DNA of 64,000 nucleotides from SIG672 sp045535095 (lineage in GTDB: Bacteria > Bacillota > Clostridia > Oscillospirales > CAG-272). The DNA is taken from NCBI GenBank assembly GCA_045535095.1, contig JAZSKY010000042.1, positions 1 through 64,000 on the forward strand, written 5' to 3'. Below are positions 8,021 to 15,811 of this stretch, piece after piece. Position 1 is the first letter of the stretch; each line of letters opens with the position of its first letter. The notes beneath the pieces are model-generated. The model was not told where the DNA came from. It ran no database searches and saw only the letters and a list, made by a program, of their open reading frames with translations. Both the position numbers and the translations under genes were made by a program.

Positions 8021-8049
8021 ATTCGCTTTTCCTCTCGTTACAAAAACAA

Positions 8050-8080
8050 AAAACACCCGAAGGATTCGGGTGTTTTGTTT
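8050..8080 (-). terminator. Terminator for the trigger-factor-like lipoprotein gene
   Basis: A stem AACACCCGAA/TTCGGGTGTT (8052-8074) flanked by A-rich and T-rich tracts works in both directions. It lies 12 bp beyond the stop of the leftward gene. Confidence 0.8.
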
Positions 8081-8091
8081 GTCATATCGTC

Positions 8092-9825
8092 TTATTTAAC
8101 AACGGTGATGAGCGCTACAAGCTCCTTCTGCATCTCAGAAAGCTTCTGATACTTGAAGGAAGTGATTGCGGTCTTCTTGTCTCCGTACATATAGTTGATG
8201 TAGTCAGACTTGGTGTTGATTCCGAGACTCTTGTAAGCGTCCTTGTAGGGAGTGTAAGATGCTTCGACCTTTTCCTTGAACTCCTTGTTGGTTACAGAAA
8301 TTCCGAGAACCTCGTAGAGATATTCGCAAACGAGCTGCTCCTTAACTGCAAGGAGAGCCTGCTCTGCAGCGTATGCGTATGCTTCCTGGTAGATAGCATC
8401 GGTGATGATAGCGTCGTATTCCTTCTGAGTAAAGTCGCCAACAGAGTAGTTGCTGCTCGAGCTGCCGAACTCCTCATTGAGAACGTTGTTGATGTAGCTC
8501 TGGACGAGCGACTTGTAAAGCTTCTTAACCTCTCTTGCGGGGATCTCGTTGAGAACTACCGAGTCAACGATAGCGGTGTAAGCCATCTCGTATGCGATAT
8601 CGTCGTAGAGGCCTTCCTCGTAAGCTGCAACAGTTTCGTACTGGCTGCTGGTCTGGCTCTTTACGTACGCATCGTTCCACTCGGGAAGAGTAGTGATCTT
8701 GCTTACGGTGAACTTAACGGTGATGTCTCTGCCTGCGTAGGGAAGGAAGGACTTCATAGACTCGTTTGCGTTGATCTCGTCCTCTGCAGGAACCTTGAAT
8801 ACAAGCTCAAACTCCTCGTAAAGGGTCTTGCCCTCGAGTGCGTCGTAAACGGTCTTTATCTCGAAAATAGTGCTGAACTTTTCAAACTCTTTTGCGGAGA
8901 AGTCGATGTCGAACTTGCCGTTCTTGAAGATGTCGGTGAACTTAACTGCGTCCTCGTCCTCTTCGGTCTCGCCTTCAGCAGCATCGCCTTCGGTTTCACC
9001 CTCGGAGCCTTCGCCTTCGGTAGCGTCTCCTTCGGTGGTCTCGTTCGAGGTCTCGTTGTCGCCCTCGGCAGTGGTAGCTACGCCGCCTTCGGTAGTGCCT
9101 TCACCCTCAGTGGTGCCTTCGCCTTCAGCAGCGTCGCCTTCGCCCTCGGTGGTCTCGTCCTCTACCTTGGGATCGGGATCAACGAATGCGTAAGAGAGAG
9201 AAACGATAAGCTCCTCGTTGGAAAGAGAAGCAGCCGAACGGGAAATCGAGTTTACGGTAACCTTAAAGGTTACGGAAACACCCTGAAGCTCGGTAGTGTC
9301 GTAATTGTCGGGGAAGGTAACGATAACGTCAACCTTAACGTCGTTTGCCTTGTCGCTGGTCTCGTTGGTGTTAACAACTGCGCCGATGAGCTGTTCCTCA
9401 AAGCCCTTGGTGTTGAGCTCGGGGTTTTCCTTATTCTCGTAAGCTCCGATGAAAGAGTTCGATCCAAGAACGAGGTCGTATCCATCGGCCTTCATATTTG
9501 CCTTGGTCGTATCCGAGATGGTGTAGTTCTCGGTTCCGGGCTTGCTTACGGAAGATGCGTCAATATCATAGTTGATGTTGAGCTTGTCGCCGTTCTGTGC
9601 AACCGCGGTGGTCTTGTCAAGTGCTACCCAGAAATCAAGACGTCCCTTTTCGCGGAGAGTATCGATCTCATCGTTAAGCTTCTTGAGTATCTTCGCTTCT
9701 TCGATAGATACGTTCTTGAGATCGCCTACGGTGATGTACTTCTCGTAATTGCTGTAAACGCTGCCGCAGGATACGACAGAGAAGAGCATAACGGAAACGA
9801 GGATGAGTGCTAAAATCTTTTTCAT
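8092..9825 (-). CDS. Extracytoplasmic lipoprotein related to trigger factor
   Basis: A 577-aa lipoprotein with a signal peptide (residues 1-19) and lipobox VVSC (Cys20). After an N-terminal helical segment, about residues 105-200 resemble the FKBP-type domain of trigger factor: an S-F-I-G-A-Y strand, then GFEEQLIGAVVNTNE and FPDNYDTTELQGVSVTFKV. An acidic low-complexity linker (about 218-290, repeats of EGEGTTEG) follows, then a second, partial FKBP-like segment (about 295-375) and a long helical C-terminal part like the arms of trigger factor. The ribosome-binding tail of trigger factor is missing. It presumably acts as a chaperone or prolyl isomerase at the outer face of the membrane, which is inferred from architecture. 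The ATG at 9825 has AAGGAG upstream. Confidence 0.78.
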   Translation of the reverse strand: MKKILALILVSVMLFSVVSCGSVYSNYEKYITVGDLKNVSIEEAKILKKLNDEIDTLREKGRLDFWVALDKTTAVAQNGDKLNINYDIDASSVSKPGTENYTISDTTKANMKADGYDLVLGSNSFIGAYENKENPELNTKGFEEQLIGAVVNTNETSDKANDVKVDVIVTFPDNYDTTELQGVSVTFKVTVNSISRSAASLSNEELIVSLSYAFVDPDPKVEDETTEGEGDAAEGEGTTEGEGTTEGGVATTAEGDNETSNETTEGDATEGEGSEGETEGDAAEGETEEDEDAVKFTDIFKNGKFDIDFSAKEFEKFSTIFEIKTVYDALEGKTLYEEFELVFKVPAEDEINANESMKSFLPYAGRDITVKFTVSKITTLPEWNDAYVKSQTSSQYETVAAYEEGLYDDIAYEMAYTAIVDSVVLNEIPAREVKKLYKSLVQSYINNVLNEEFGSSSSNYSVGDFTQKEYDAIITDAIYQEAYAYAAEQALLAVKEQLVCEYLYEVLGISVTNKEFKEKVEASYTPYKDAYKSLGINTKSDYINYMYGDKKTAITSFKYQKLSEMQKELVALITVVK

Positions 9826-9955
9826 TTTCTGTTACTCCTTATATTTAAACAATATTTGAACAAAGATAACTGCATAATTCTAACATATTATTTCAAAGAA
9901 ATAAAGGGGTTAAAGCCCGAATTTACTTTTTGTACATAAATTTGCAACAATCGGT

Positions 9956-10966
9956 TTACAGTTCGCCAGGCTCTGACGCCTCTTCATACGGATCTATCAT
10001 AATTTCCTTGATCTTAGGCCACGCGGCATAGACCGAAATGAAGATGCAGATGCCAACGGTTATTATAAGCGGAAGAACTATTCCGATAGGAAGATAGAGT
10101 ACGAAGATGTACGCGTTTATAAAGACTGTCAGCAGTATTCCGATGAAAGCGAGGAAATTACGCTTGAATCCGAGGAATGCAAATATGAGCGCGTTTTTGA
10201 ATATCTGCCATATTTTGAGATCGAAGGTGAGCGTCAGAAGATAGATGTAGAAGCGCATCACAAAGTAAACGAGGATCATAAACACGGTTGCCCAGAACAT
10301 AATTCCGCTCGTGAAATCGGAGAGATTTCTGAAGCAGAAGAAGAGATCGTAAACGAGCATAAACGAGAGGAAAAGGTCGATTATGCCGATTATCAGACCT
10401 TGGCGGAGATTTTTCTTCAGCGCGTACCAGAAGTCCTTCCAGAGAAAGATCGGCTCGCCGCGGACTACGTTGCGGAGAACGTAGCTTATTCCTATCGAGA
10501 CAGGCCCGAAGGTAAATAGCAGAAGAAGTATTCCGATAGCGAGGACTATCCACGAAAGGGTAGTCGGAATATAGATGCTCGCGCTGTTTCCGAACACTCC
10601 CCAGAGAGTCATAAAGTCGGGCGAGGACGCACCGAATTCGGAAGCGCCGAACATCGGCAGAAAGAGGGGACTCGACGGACTCGTCGCCGCGGTGTGAAAG
10701 ACCTTTGCGGGGAAGAGCGCAATTATTATCAGCGGAAAGTTCGCGCCGATAAAGAGGAGATTAGAGTAGAAGATGCGTCCGAGATTTCTCCAGAGCAGCT
10801 TAAAGAAAAAGGTGAAATTTCTCGGCGCTTTTCTGTCGTCCTCGGTTATCTCCTTGCCGGAATTCATATTGTAAAGAAGATCGAATAGATTTTTTCGCTT
10901 CTTCTTAGGAGGTACGACCTCCTCGTTGTGAGTGCTCATCGACATATTAGGGTAATTTTTCTTCAA
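9956..10966 (-). CDS. YesL-like (DUF624) membrane protein
   Basis: A 336-aa polytopic membrane protein with a charged N-terminal region (PPKKKRK near residue 20) and about five or six hydrophobic helices (roughly 65-90, 133-160, 187-215, 220-248, 258-285, 288-312). The N-terminal pattern FFKLLWRNLGRIFYSNLLF and the later FWYALKKNLRQGLIIG segment match the DUF624/YesL family. YesL genes often sit near carbohydrate transport genes, but none is adjacent here. The function is unknown. Its stop is about 130 bp from the lipoprotein gene start, so it may be a separate unit. Confidence 0.75.
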   Translation of the reverse strand: MKKNYPNMSMSTHNEEVVPPKKKRKNLFDLLYNMNSGKEITEDDRKAPRNFTFFFKLLWRNLGRIFYSNLLFIGANFPLIIIALFPAKVFHTAATSPSSPLFLPMFGASEFGASSPDFMTLWGVFGNSASIYIPTTLSWIVLAIGILLLLFTFGPVSIGISYVLRNVVRGEPIFLWKDFWYALKKNLRQGLIIGIIDLFLSFMLVYDLFFCFRNLSDFTSGIMFWATVFMILVYFVMRFYIYLLTLTFDLKIWQIFKNALIFAFLGFKRNFLAFIGILLTVFINAYIFVLYLPIGIVLPLIITVGICIFISVYAAWPKIKEIMIDPYEEASEPGEL

Positions 10967-11003
10967 ATTAAGATCACTTCCTTGGGTTTTGTATAAAGGA
11001 GTC

Positions 11004-11504
11004 CTAAACGAATGCGAGAAGAACGCTCCTTAAAAAGAGGATAATAAAGAATATCCCCGAAAAAAACGTAAATTTAAGAGTGTATAGCGTCGGACGCTCG
11101 CGCGCGTCGGACGACGATATCGTAGTAGCCACGCATACTGCAAGTATCCCGGCGCCACATAGTGCGTGAAGCAGATATTCTCCCGTCTCAAGCCCCGTAA
11201 ACGAGTATGAAAGCGAGGAAAACGACGCAAGTGCCGCTCGTGAAAATATTACGCAGGATGCGAGAATTTTCCTGTCGGGAATAAATCCGAGAAAAAATAT
11301 CAGGCCAGGACAAAGGTACTGCGCGCTAAGCGTTTCGAAGAATTCGCCGCCCCTTGTAAGAAGAGGAGAGATACTCTCGCCCGGCGCGAGAAAAAGAGTC
11401 TCTGTGCCGAAAAGCCTCGGCACGAAAAGACCGAAAATGTAGCCTGCGATAAGAGATATTACCGATATATCGGGGTAAAGGGGACGCCCCTTGCTTTTTG
11501 ACAT
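11004..11504 (-). CDS. Membrane protein, possibly SpoIIM-like
   Basis: A 166-aa hydrophobic protein with four or five predicted helices. The start at 11504 is chosen because GGTGATC lies just upstream and MSKSKGRPLYP makes a plausible N-terminus; a longer frame reaches 11603. The central G-L-I-F-F-L-G-F-I-P then Ala/Ser-rich helix layout resembles stage II sporulation protein M, but similarity is weak. The gene lies 37 bp upstream of the YesL-like gene in the same direction and could be co-transcribed with it. Treat as a membrane protein of unknown function. Confidence 0.45.
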   Translation of the reverse strand: MSKSKGRPLYPDISVISLIAGYIFGLFVPRLFGTETLFLAPGESISPLLTRGGEFFETLSAQYLCPGLIFFLGFIPDRKILASCVIFSRAALASFSSLSYSFTGLETGEYLLHALCGAGILAVCVATTISSSDARERPTLYTLKFTFFSGIFFIILFLRSVLLAFV

Positions 11505-11632
11505 AAAAAGATCACCGATAAATATTATTATAAAGGCGCTCTCAATATTCGGAAATAGCAGTGCATACTTTGTTATAATACCACATATTTTTCGATAGTT
11601 CAATGATTTTTTATGAACTTTACGAAATTTTA

Positions 11633-11660
11633 TTGAAATTTATTTAAAATATAGTATAAT
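11633..11660 (+). promoter_or_regulatory. Promoter of the GNAT gene
   Basis: TTGAAA (11633-11638), 16-bp spacer, TATAAT (11655-11660). The GNAT start codon is 35 bp downstream with GGGAGG before it. Confidence 0.7.
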
Positions 11661-11694
11661 GTACTTGTAAATCACGAAAGTACGGGAGGAAAAT

Positions 11695-12330
11695 ATGATA
11701 AACGGCTATCTCAAATTTTTCAAAACCGACGAAAATGTCATAGAGACTCCCAGACTGCTTCTGCGCAGAATGAGAGTAAGCGACAGAGACGATATGTACG
11801 ATTACGCAAAAAGGGAGGAGGTAACGAGATACCTGCTCTGGAAATCGCATAAAACGCGCGACCATACCTCTCGCTACCTTAACTACGTAGTCTCGCTTTA
11901 TAAAACGGGAGAGTTTTTCGACTTTGCAATAGAATATAAGGAAAACCGAAAAATGATCGGCACGTGCGGACTCGCGTCGGTCGATCCCAAAAACGATTCT
12001 GTTGAGATAGGCTACGTCCTCTCGCCCGACTACTGGGGCAAGGGAATTGCCACCGAGGCGCTCGCTGCAATACTGCGCTTTGCCTTTTGCGATATGAGAG
12101 TCAACCGAGCCGAGGCGAGATATATGGCGGAAAACGAGCCGAGCAGACGGGTCATGGAAAAGTGCAATATGACCTTTGAGGGCGTGCAGAGACAAAAGAT
12201 CTTCGTCAAGGAAAAATACAGAGACGTCGGCGTATGCTCGATCCTTGCCGAGGACTATTTTAAAGATAATGAGGATAAAAGCGCCCTTTCTCCCAAAAAA
12301 GCGCGAGGACTCGCCCTCTTTTTCAGATAA
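11695..12330 (+). CDS. GNAT acetyltransferase, RimJ/RimL type
   Basis: A 211-aa acetyl-CoA dependent N-acetyltransferase. It opens with ETPRLLLRRM (about residues 18-27), the standard first strand of the RimJ/RimL branch, and contains the acetyl-CoA binding segment VEIGYVLSPDYWGKGIATEA (about 102-121, Q/RxxGxG/A replaced by W-G-K-G-I-A). The C-terminal helix NEPSRRVMEKCNM is the usual N-x-x-S-x-x-x-x-E-K motif. The substrate (ribosomal protein, peptide or small molecule) cannot be told from sequence. Single gene with its own promoter and GGGAGG ribosome site. Confidence 0.88.
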   Translation: MINGYLKFFKTDENVIETPRLLLRRMRVSDRDDMYDYAKREEVTRYLLWKSHKTRDHTSRYLNYVVSLYKTGEFFDFAIEYKENRKMIGTCGLASVDPKNDSVEIGYVLSPDYWGKGIATEALAAILRFAFCDMRVNRAEARYMAENEPSRRVMEKCNMTFEGVQRQKIFVKEKYRDVGVCSILAEDYFKDNEDKSALSPKKARGLALFFR

Positions 12331-12436
12331 TTTCCTTATTTATTCTAAAAGTTAACAAATCCTTAACTATATCGCGCCACTTATGGTGTATAATTCCATT
12401 TGTGAGTTACATAAAACACAGAACGGAGAAATAACA

Positions 12437-12853
12437 ATGACAAAATTCCTTTTATTACTCGAAGATCCTACCACTCCTAACTATATGCCCCTTATCGTTA
12501 TGGTTGGCTTTATCGCGATCTTCTATTTCATCGCGATCCGCCCCCAGAAGAAGCAGCAGAAGCTTGTTGACGATATGAGAAACAACCTTCAGGTCGGCGA
12601 CGAGATCACCACTATCGGCGGTATCATCGGAAAGATCGTAAGCATCAAGGACGAGACCTGCCTTATCGAAACGGGCAGAGACGGATGCAAGATCAGAATC
12701 CTCAAGAGCGCAGTAAGATGCGTTGACGTTCCTGCAAGCGCTACCGCTTATACTATCGACACCAGCGAAAAGGCAGAGGACGATCTCGCAAATTACGATA
12801 TGCCCGAGGAAGCACCTGCTGAAAAGGCAGACAAGAAGAAAAAGAAGAAATAA
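12437..12853 (+). CDS. yajC: Preprotein translocase subunit YajC
   Basis: Accessory subunit of the Sec translocon, 138 aa. One membrane helix (about residues 15-34, ending F-I-A-I-R-P-Q-K-K) is followed by the conserved cytosolic domain: M-R-N-N-L-Q-V-G-D-E-I-T-T-I-G-G-I-I-G-K. The C-terminal extension is acidic then poly-lysine. The ATG at 12437 is chosen because CGGAG precedes it by 9 nt; an in-frame upstream ATG at 12383 lacks a ribosome site. Followed by a strong terminator. Next to a TIGR04086-type membrane protein gene, a frequent neighbour in Clostridia. Confidence 0.95.
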   Translation: MTKFLLLLEDPTTPNYMPLIVMVGFIAIFYFIAIRPQKKQQKLVDDMRNNLQVGDEITTIGGIIGKIVSIKDETCLIETGRDGCKIRILKSAVRCVDVPASATAYTIDTSEKAEDDLANYDMPEEAPAEKADKKKKKK

Positions 12854-12859
12854 TTTCTT

Positions 12860-12893
12860 ATCGCAGACGAAAAAACGTCTGCGATTTTCTTTT
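12860..12893 (+). terminator. Terminator of yajC
   Basis: ATCGCAGACG/CGTCTGCGAT stem, A6 loop, followed by TTTCTTTTT. Confidence 0.9.
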
Positions 12894-12976
12894 TCCTGAA
12901 AAGCACTTTTAGGTTGTTTTTTTGCCGACTCCCGAATATGATTAAACAAATAAATCTTTTTTTGGACGGTGGTAAA

Positions 12977-13420
12977 ATGGAAAAACACAGCAAAGGTCTT
13001 GATCTTATAAAAAACGCCGCTATTTCGGCGATTTTGTCTCACGCGGTATCGGTACTGTTTCTCTTTTTCATAAGCCTTGCGCTTTCTAAAAACGAGGACC
13101 CGAGCGCACTTATGTCCAGCGGCGCGATGCTCGCGTTTTTTATCGGCTCGCTCACCTGCGGCATTCTTGCGGGCAGACGTATAGAGGCTCCGTACGGAGC
13201 GCTACTTTCGGGTGGAATCTACGTTGCTTTACTCATTCTGATCTCGCTTCTTCTTTCGCTCTCGGGGACTCTCGAGGCGGGAGGATACAGCTTCGGAATG
13301 AAGCTCGGGATCACCCTCGGCGCGCTGTTGCTTTCGTCGATCGTCGGACTCTGGGTGAACTCGCGCCGCGACTCGCGAAAGAGTCTCGCAAAACAGAGAA
13401 AGAAAGCGGCGATGCGATAA
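12977..13420 (+). CDS. TIGR04086/DUF3792-type membrane protein
   Basis: A 147-aa protein with four hydrophobic helices (about residues 14-36, 44-62, 68-92, 100-122) and a basic C-terminus. Length, helix spacing and the location just downstream of yajC match the YrzE-like TIGR04086 family of Firmicutes, whose function is unknown. The ATG at 12977 is used because GGACGGTGG lies just upstream; two upstream in-frame ATGs (12914, 12938) have none and would overlap the yajC terminator region. A terminator follows. Confidence 0.75.
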   Translation: MEKHSKGLDLIKNAAISAILSHAVSVLFLFFISLALSKNEDPSALMSSGAMLAFFIGSLTCGILAGRRIEAPYGALLSGGIYVALLILISLLLSLSGTLEAGGYSFGMKLGITLGALLLSSIVGLWVNSRRDSRKSLAKQRKKAAMR

Positions 13421-13431
13421 TATTATAAGGT

Positions 13432-13466
13432 AAAAAACGGCTTTTTGAAAAAAAGAGCCGTTTTTT
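13432..13466 (+). terminator. Terminator after the TIGR04086-type gene
   Basis: AAAAAACGGCT/AGCCGTTTTTT stem around an A/T-rich loop, ending in a T-run. Confidence 0.85.
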
Positions 13467-13539
13467 CTTTACAAATTAAAAAAGGTATGATAAAATGATA
13501 AAAAGCGCAAAATAAAAGAGTCCAAAGGAGGACCTTTTA

Positions 13540-13638
13540 ATGTCGCTTATCAAAAATTTCTGTATTGCGTTTGCGGTATCCTACGTGATATTTCTTCTCG
13601 CGGCGTTCGTCGTGCTTCGGATATTCGCGCTCGCATAA
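13540..13638 (+). CDS. 32-aa membrane microprotein
   Basis: A 32-codon gene (MSLIKNFCIAFAVSY at the start) with a near-perfect ribosome site AAAGGAGG 8 nt before the ATG. After six residues with one lysine, the remainder is one hydrophobic helix with a single Arg near the end. It stands alone between a terminator and the pseudouridine synthase gene. Similar single-helix microproteins regulate membrane complexes in other bacteria, but no family is recognised here. The support is the ribosome site, start, stop and hydrophobic composition. Confidence 0.6.
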   Translation: MSLIKNFCIAFAVSYVIFLLAAFVVLRIFALA

Positions 13639-13721
13639 ATAATTATGTAAAGTCTTTCGGAGAGCTCGGGGCATTTTAAACGCTCCGAGTCACCGGAAGA
13701 GGATTTTGGAAGGTCAGAAAA

Positions 13722-14447
13722 ATGTCAGAAAAAATGCGACTTGATAAATTCATCGTCTCAACCGGCGCGTTCACGAGAAGCGAGGCAGGGAAGCTCTGCC
13801 GCGCAGGGAAGGTGACTGTCGGCGGACTCATTCAGAAGGATCCGTCGGTCAAGATCGATCCCGAGCGCGACCCGGTAATAGCACTCGGCAGAGCGCTCGA
13901 ATACAGAAAATATACATATATAATGATGAATAAGCCCGAGGGCGTCGTGTCGGCAACCGAGGACGGCGACAAAACTGTCATCGACCTTCTGCCGCCCGAG
14001 CTTCAGAGAGTAGGACTTTTCCCGTGTGGCAGACTTGATAAAAATACGCACGGACTCGTCATTTTGACAAATCACGGCGAGCTTTCGCACTACCTTCTCT
14101 CGCCAAAGCATCACGTTAAAAAGAAATATAAGGTAGAAAGTAAATTTCCTCTTTCCGAGGACGATAAGAGAACCCTTGAGGGCGGAGTCGATATAGGCAC
14201 CTACGTCACCGCCCCCTGCGAGGTCGAGCTCACGGGCGAAAGAAGCGCCTTCATAACGCTCACCGAAGGGAAGTACCATCAGATAAAGCTTATGCTAGGT
14301 GCTGTGCATAATCAGGTCACCTATCTTCAGAGAGTGACCTTTGGCGAAATAGCGCTCGACGAGTCGATTTCCGAGGGATCTTGGCGCTTTTTAAGCGAAA
14401 ATGAAGTCGAAATACTGTCGCGCGATTTTAATTTATTAAAAAAATAA
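13722..14447 (+). CDS. rsuA: 16S rRNA pseudouridine synthase, RsuA/RluB family
   Basis: A 241-aa enzyme converting a uridine to pseudouridine in rRNA. An S4 RNA-binding domain (about residues 3-50: MRLDKFIVSTGAFTRSEAGK) precedes the catalytic domain. The active-site segment GRLDKNTHGLVILTNHG (about 105-121) carries the conserved Asp. At 241 aa and with a short S4 linker it fits RsuA (16S U516) slightly better than RluB, but the two cannot be separated with certainty. The ATG at 13722 has GGAAGG upstream. Single gene. Confidence 0.88.
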   Translation: MSEKMRLDKFIVSTGAFTRSEAGKLCRAGKVTVGGLIQKDPSVKIDPERDPVIALGRALEYRKYTYIMMNKPEGVVSATEDGDKTVIDLLPPELQRVGLFPCGRLDKNTHGLVILTNHGELSHYLLSPKHHVKKKYKVESKFPLSEDDKRTLEGGVDIGTYVTAPCEVELTGERSAFITLTEGKYHQIKLMLGAVHNQVTYLQRVTFGEIALDESISEGSWRFLSENEVEILSRDFNLLKK

Positions 14448-14537
14448 AACGGCAAAAAGGACTGATACACGCTTTTCTTTTGTGATTGTTGTGCAATATC
14501 ACCAAAAAGAAAGCCTAAAATTTGTAGGATAAACATC

Positions 14538-14566
14538 TTGGAAAATTCACAATTTTGCTGTATAAT
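14538..14566 (+). promoter_or_regulatory. Promoter of the msmX-like ATPase gene
   Basis: TTGGAA (14538-14543), 17-bp spacer, TATAAT (14561-14566). The leader of about 60 nt ends in AGGAGG before the start at 14633. Confidence 0.72.
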
Positions 14567-14632
14567 AGTATCTGTTAAAGGTTTGCGTTCATTTAGTTCG
14601 TAAACACAGAATTATTTCAGGAGGCTGTATAA

Positions 14633-15745
14633 ATGGCAAGTATATCTTTCAGACACCTTTACAAAAAGTACCCCGGCGGAGTAACGGCTGTATCCGACTT
14701 CACGCTCGAGGTTAAGGACAAAGAATTTCTTATTTTCGTTGGTCCTTCGGGATGCGGAAAAACCACCACTCTTCGTATGATAGCAGGTCTTGAAGAGATC
14801 ACCGAGGGAGAGCTCTACATCGGTGACAGACTTGTTAACGATATAGCACCTAAGGACAGAGACATCGCGATGGTGTTCCAGAACTACGCGCTCTATCCTC
14901 ACATGACCGTATTTGAGTGCAAAGGATGCTCTCGCCGCTCGACCAGAGATACTGGAGACGTTCTTAAGCATAAGGTTGAAGAGGCTGCAAGAATTCTCGA
15001 CATTACCCACCTTCTCGACCGCCGTCCGAAGCAGCTTTCGGGAGGTCAGAAGCAGCGTGTTGCGCTCGGACGTGCAATCGTTCGTAGCCCGAAGGTATTC
15101 CTTCTTGACGAGCCGCTTTCCAACCTCGACGCAAAGCTTCGTGCAGCCATGAGAACCGAGCTTACCAAGCTCCATAAGAGACTCGGAACCACCTTCGTTT
15201 ACGTTACCCACGACCAGGTCGAGGCTATGACCATGGCAACTCGTATCGTTGTTATGAAGGACGGTATCATTCAGCAGGTTGATACTCCTCAGAACCTTTA
15301 CGATTACCCCGTAAATATGTTCGTTGCAGGATTTATGGGAACTCCTCAGATGAACTTCATCGAGGTTATGGTAATGAACAAGAACGGCGAGACCTACCTC
15401 AGATGGGGCGAGAACAACCTCAAGCTCCCCAAGGAAAAGGGCGAGAGCGAGGAGCTCAAGGATTACATCGGTAAGGAAGTTATCATGGGTATCCGTCCTG
15501 AGTGCATTCGTGACGAGGCAGCATTCCTCGAGGCTCACGCAGAGACCACTATCGACGCTATGGTTGACGTTACCGAGCTTATGGGCGCAGAGATCTACCT
15601 CTACCTCAACGCAGAGGAGACCAACTTCATCGCTCGCGTGGCTCCCACCTCTAAGGCAAGAAGCGGCGATATGATCAAGGTAGCGCTCGACGCTAACAAG
15701 ATCCACATCTTCGACAAAGACACCGAAAGATGCATTCTCCACTAA
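14633..15745 (+). CDS. msmX: ABC sugar transporter ATPase, MsmX/UgpC type
   Basis: Shared energy-coupling ATPase for carbohydrate ABC importers, 370 aa. Walker A GPSGCGKTT (residues 37-45), Q-loop QNYALYPH (83-90), signature LSGGQ (135-139), Walker B FLLDEP (156-161) and a C-terminal OB-fold regulatory domain (MOP-like, about 240-370) are all present. No permease or binding protein gene is adjacent, typical of a multitask MsmX ATPase. Odd: residues 95-108 (14915-14956), between the Q-loop and the helical subdomain, do not resemble the conserved D-N-M-A-F-G-L-x-L-R segment though the length is unchanged, suggesting two compensating frameshifts. Confidence 0.9.
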   Translation: MASISFRHLYKKYPGGVTAVSDFTLEVKDKEFLIFVGPSGCGKTTTLRMIAGLEEITEGELYIGDRLVNDIAPKDRDIAMVFQNYALYPHMTVFECKGCSRRSTRDTGDVLKHKVEEAARILDITHLLDRRPKQLSGGQKQRVALGRAIVRSPKVFLLDEPLSNLDAKLRAAMRTELTKLHKRLGTTFVYVTHDQVEAMTMATRIVVMKDGIIQQVDTPQNLYDYPVNMFVAGFMGTPQMNFIEVMVMNKNGETYLRWGENNLKLPKEKGESEELKDYIGKEVIMGIRPECIRDEAAFLEAHAETTIDAMVDVTELMGAEIYLYLNAEETNFIARVAPTSKARSGDMIKVALDANKIHIFDKDTERCILH

Positions 15746-15758
15746 AAAAGTAAAGCAC

Positions 15759-15795
15759 GAAGGGATACTGCAAGGTCGGTATCCCTTCGATTTTT
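15759..15795 (+). terminator. Terminator of the msmX-like gene
   Basis: CGAAGGGATAC/GTATCCCTTCG stem with a 9-nt loop, followed by ATTTTT. It ends just before the next ATG at 15812. Confidence 0.8.
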
Positions 15796-15811
15796 AATTA
15801 AGGAAAACAGT

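Noticed and set aside
8870..9193. 107-codon forward frame rich in Ser/Pro/Val
   Set aside because: Antisense of the EGEGTTEG linker of the lipoprotein.
14612..15742. 376-codon leftward frame
   Set aside because: Antisense to the MsmX-type ATPase.
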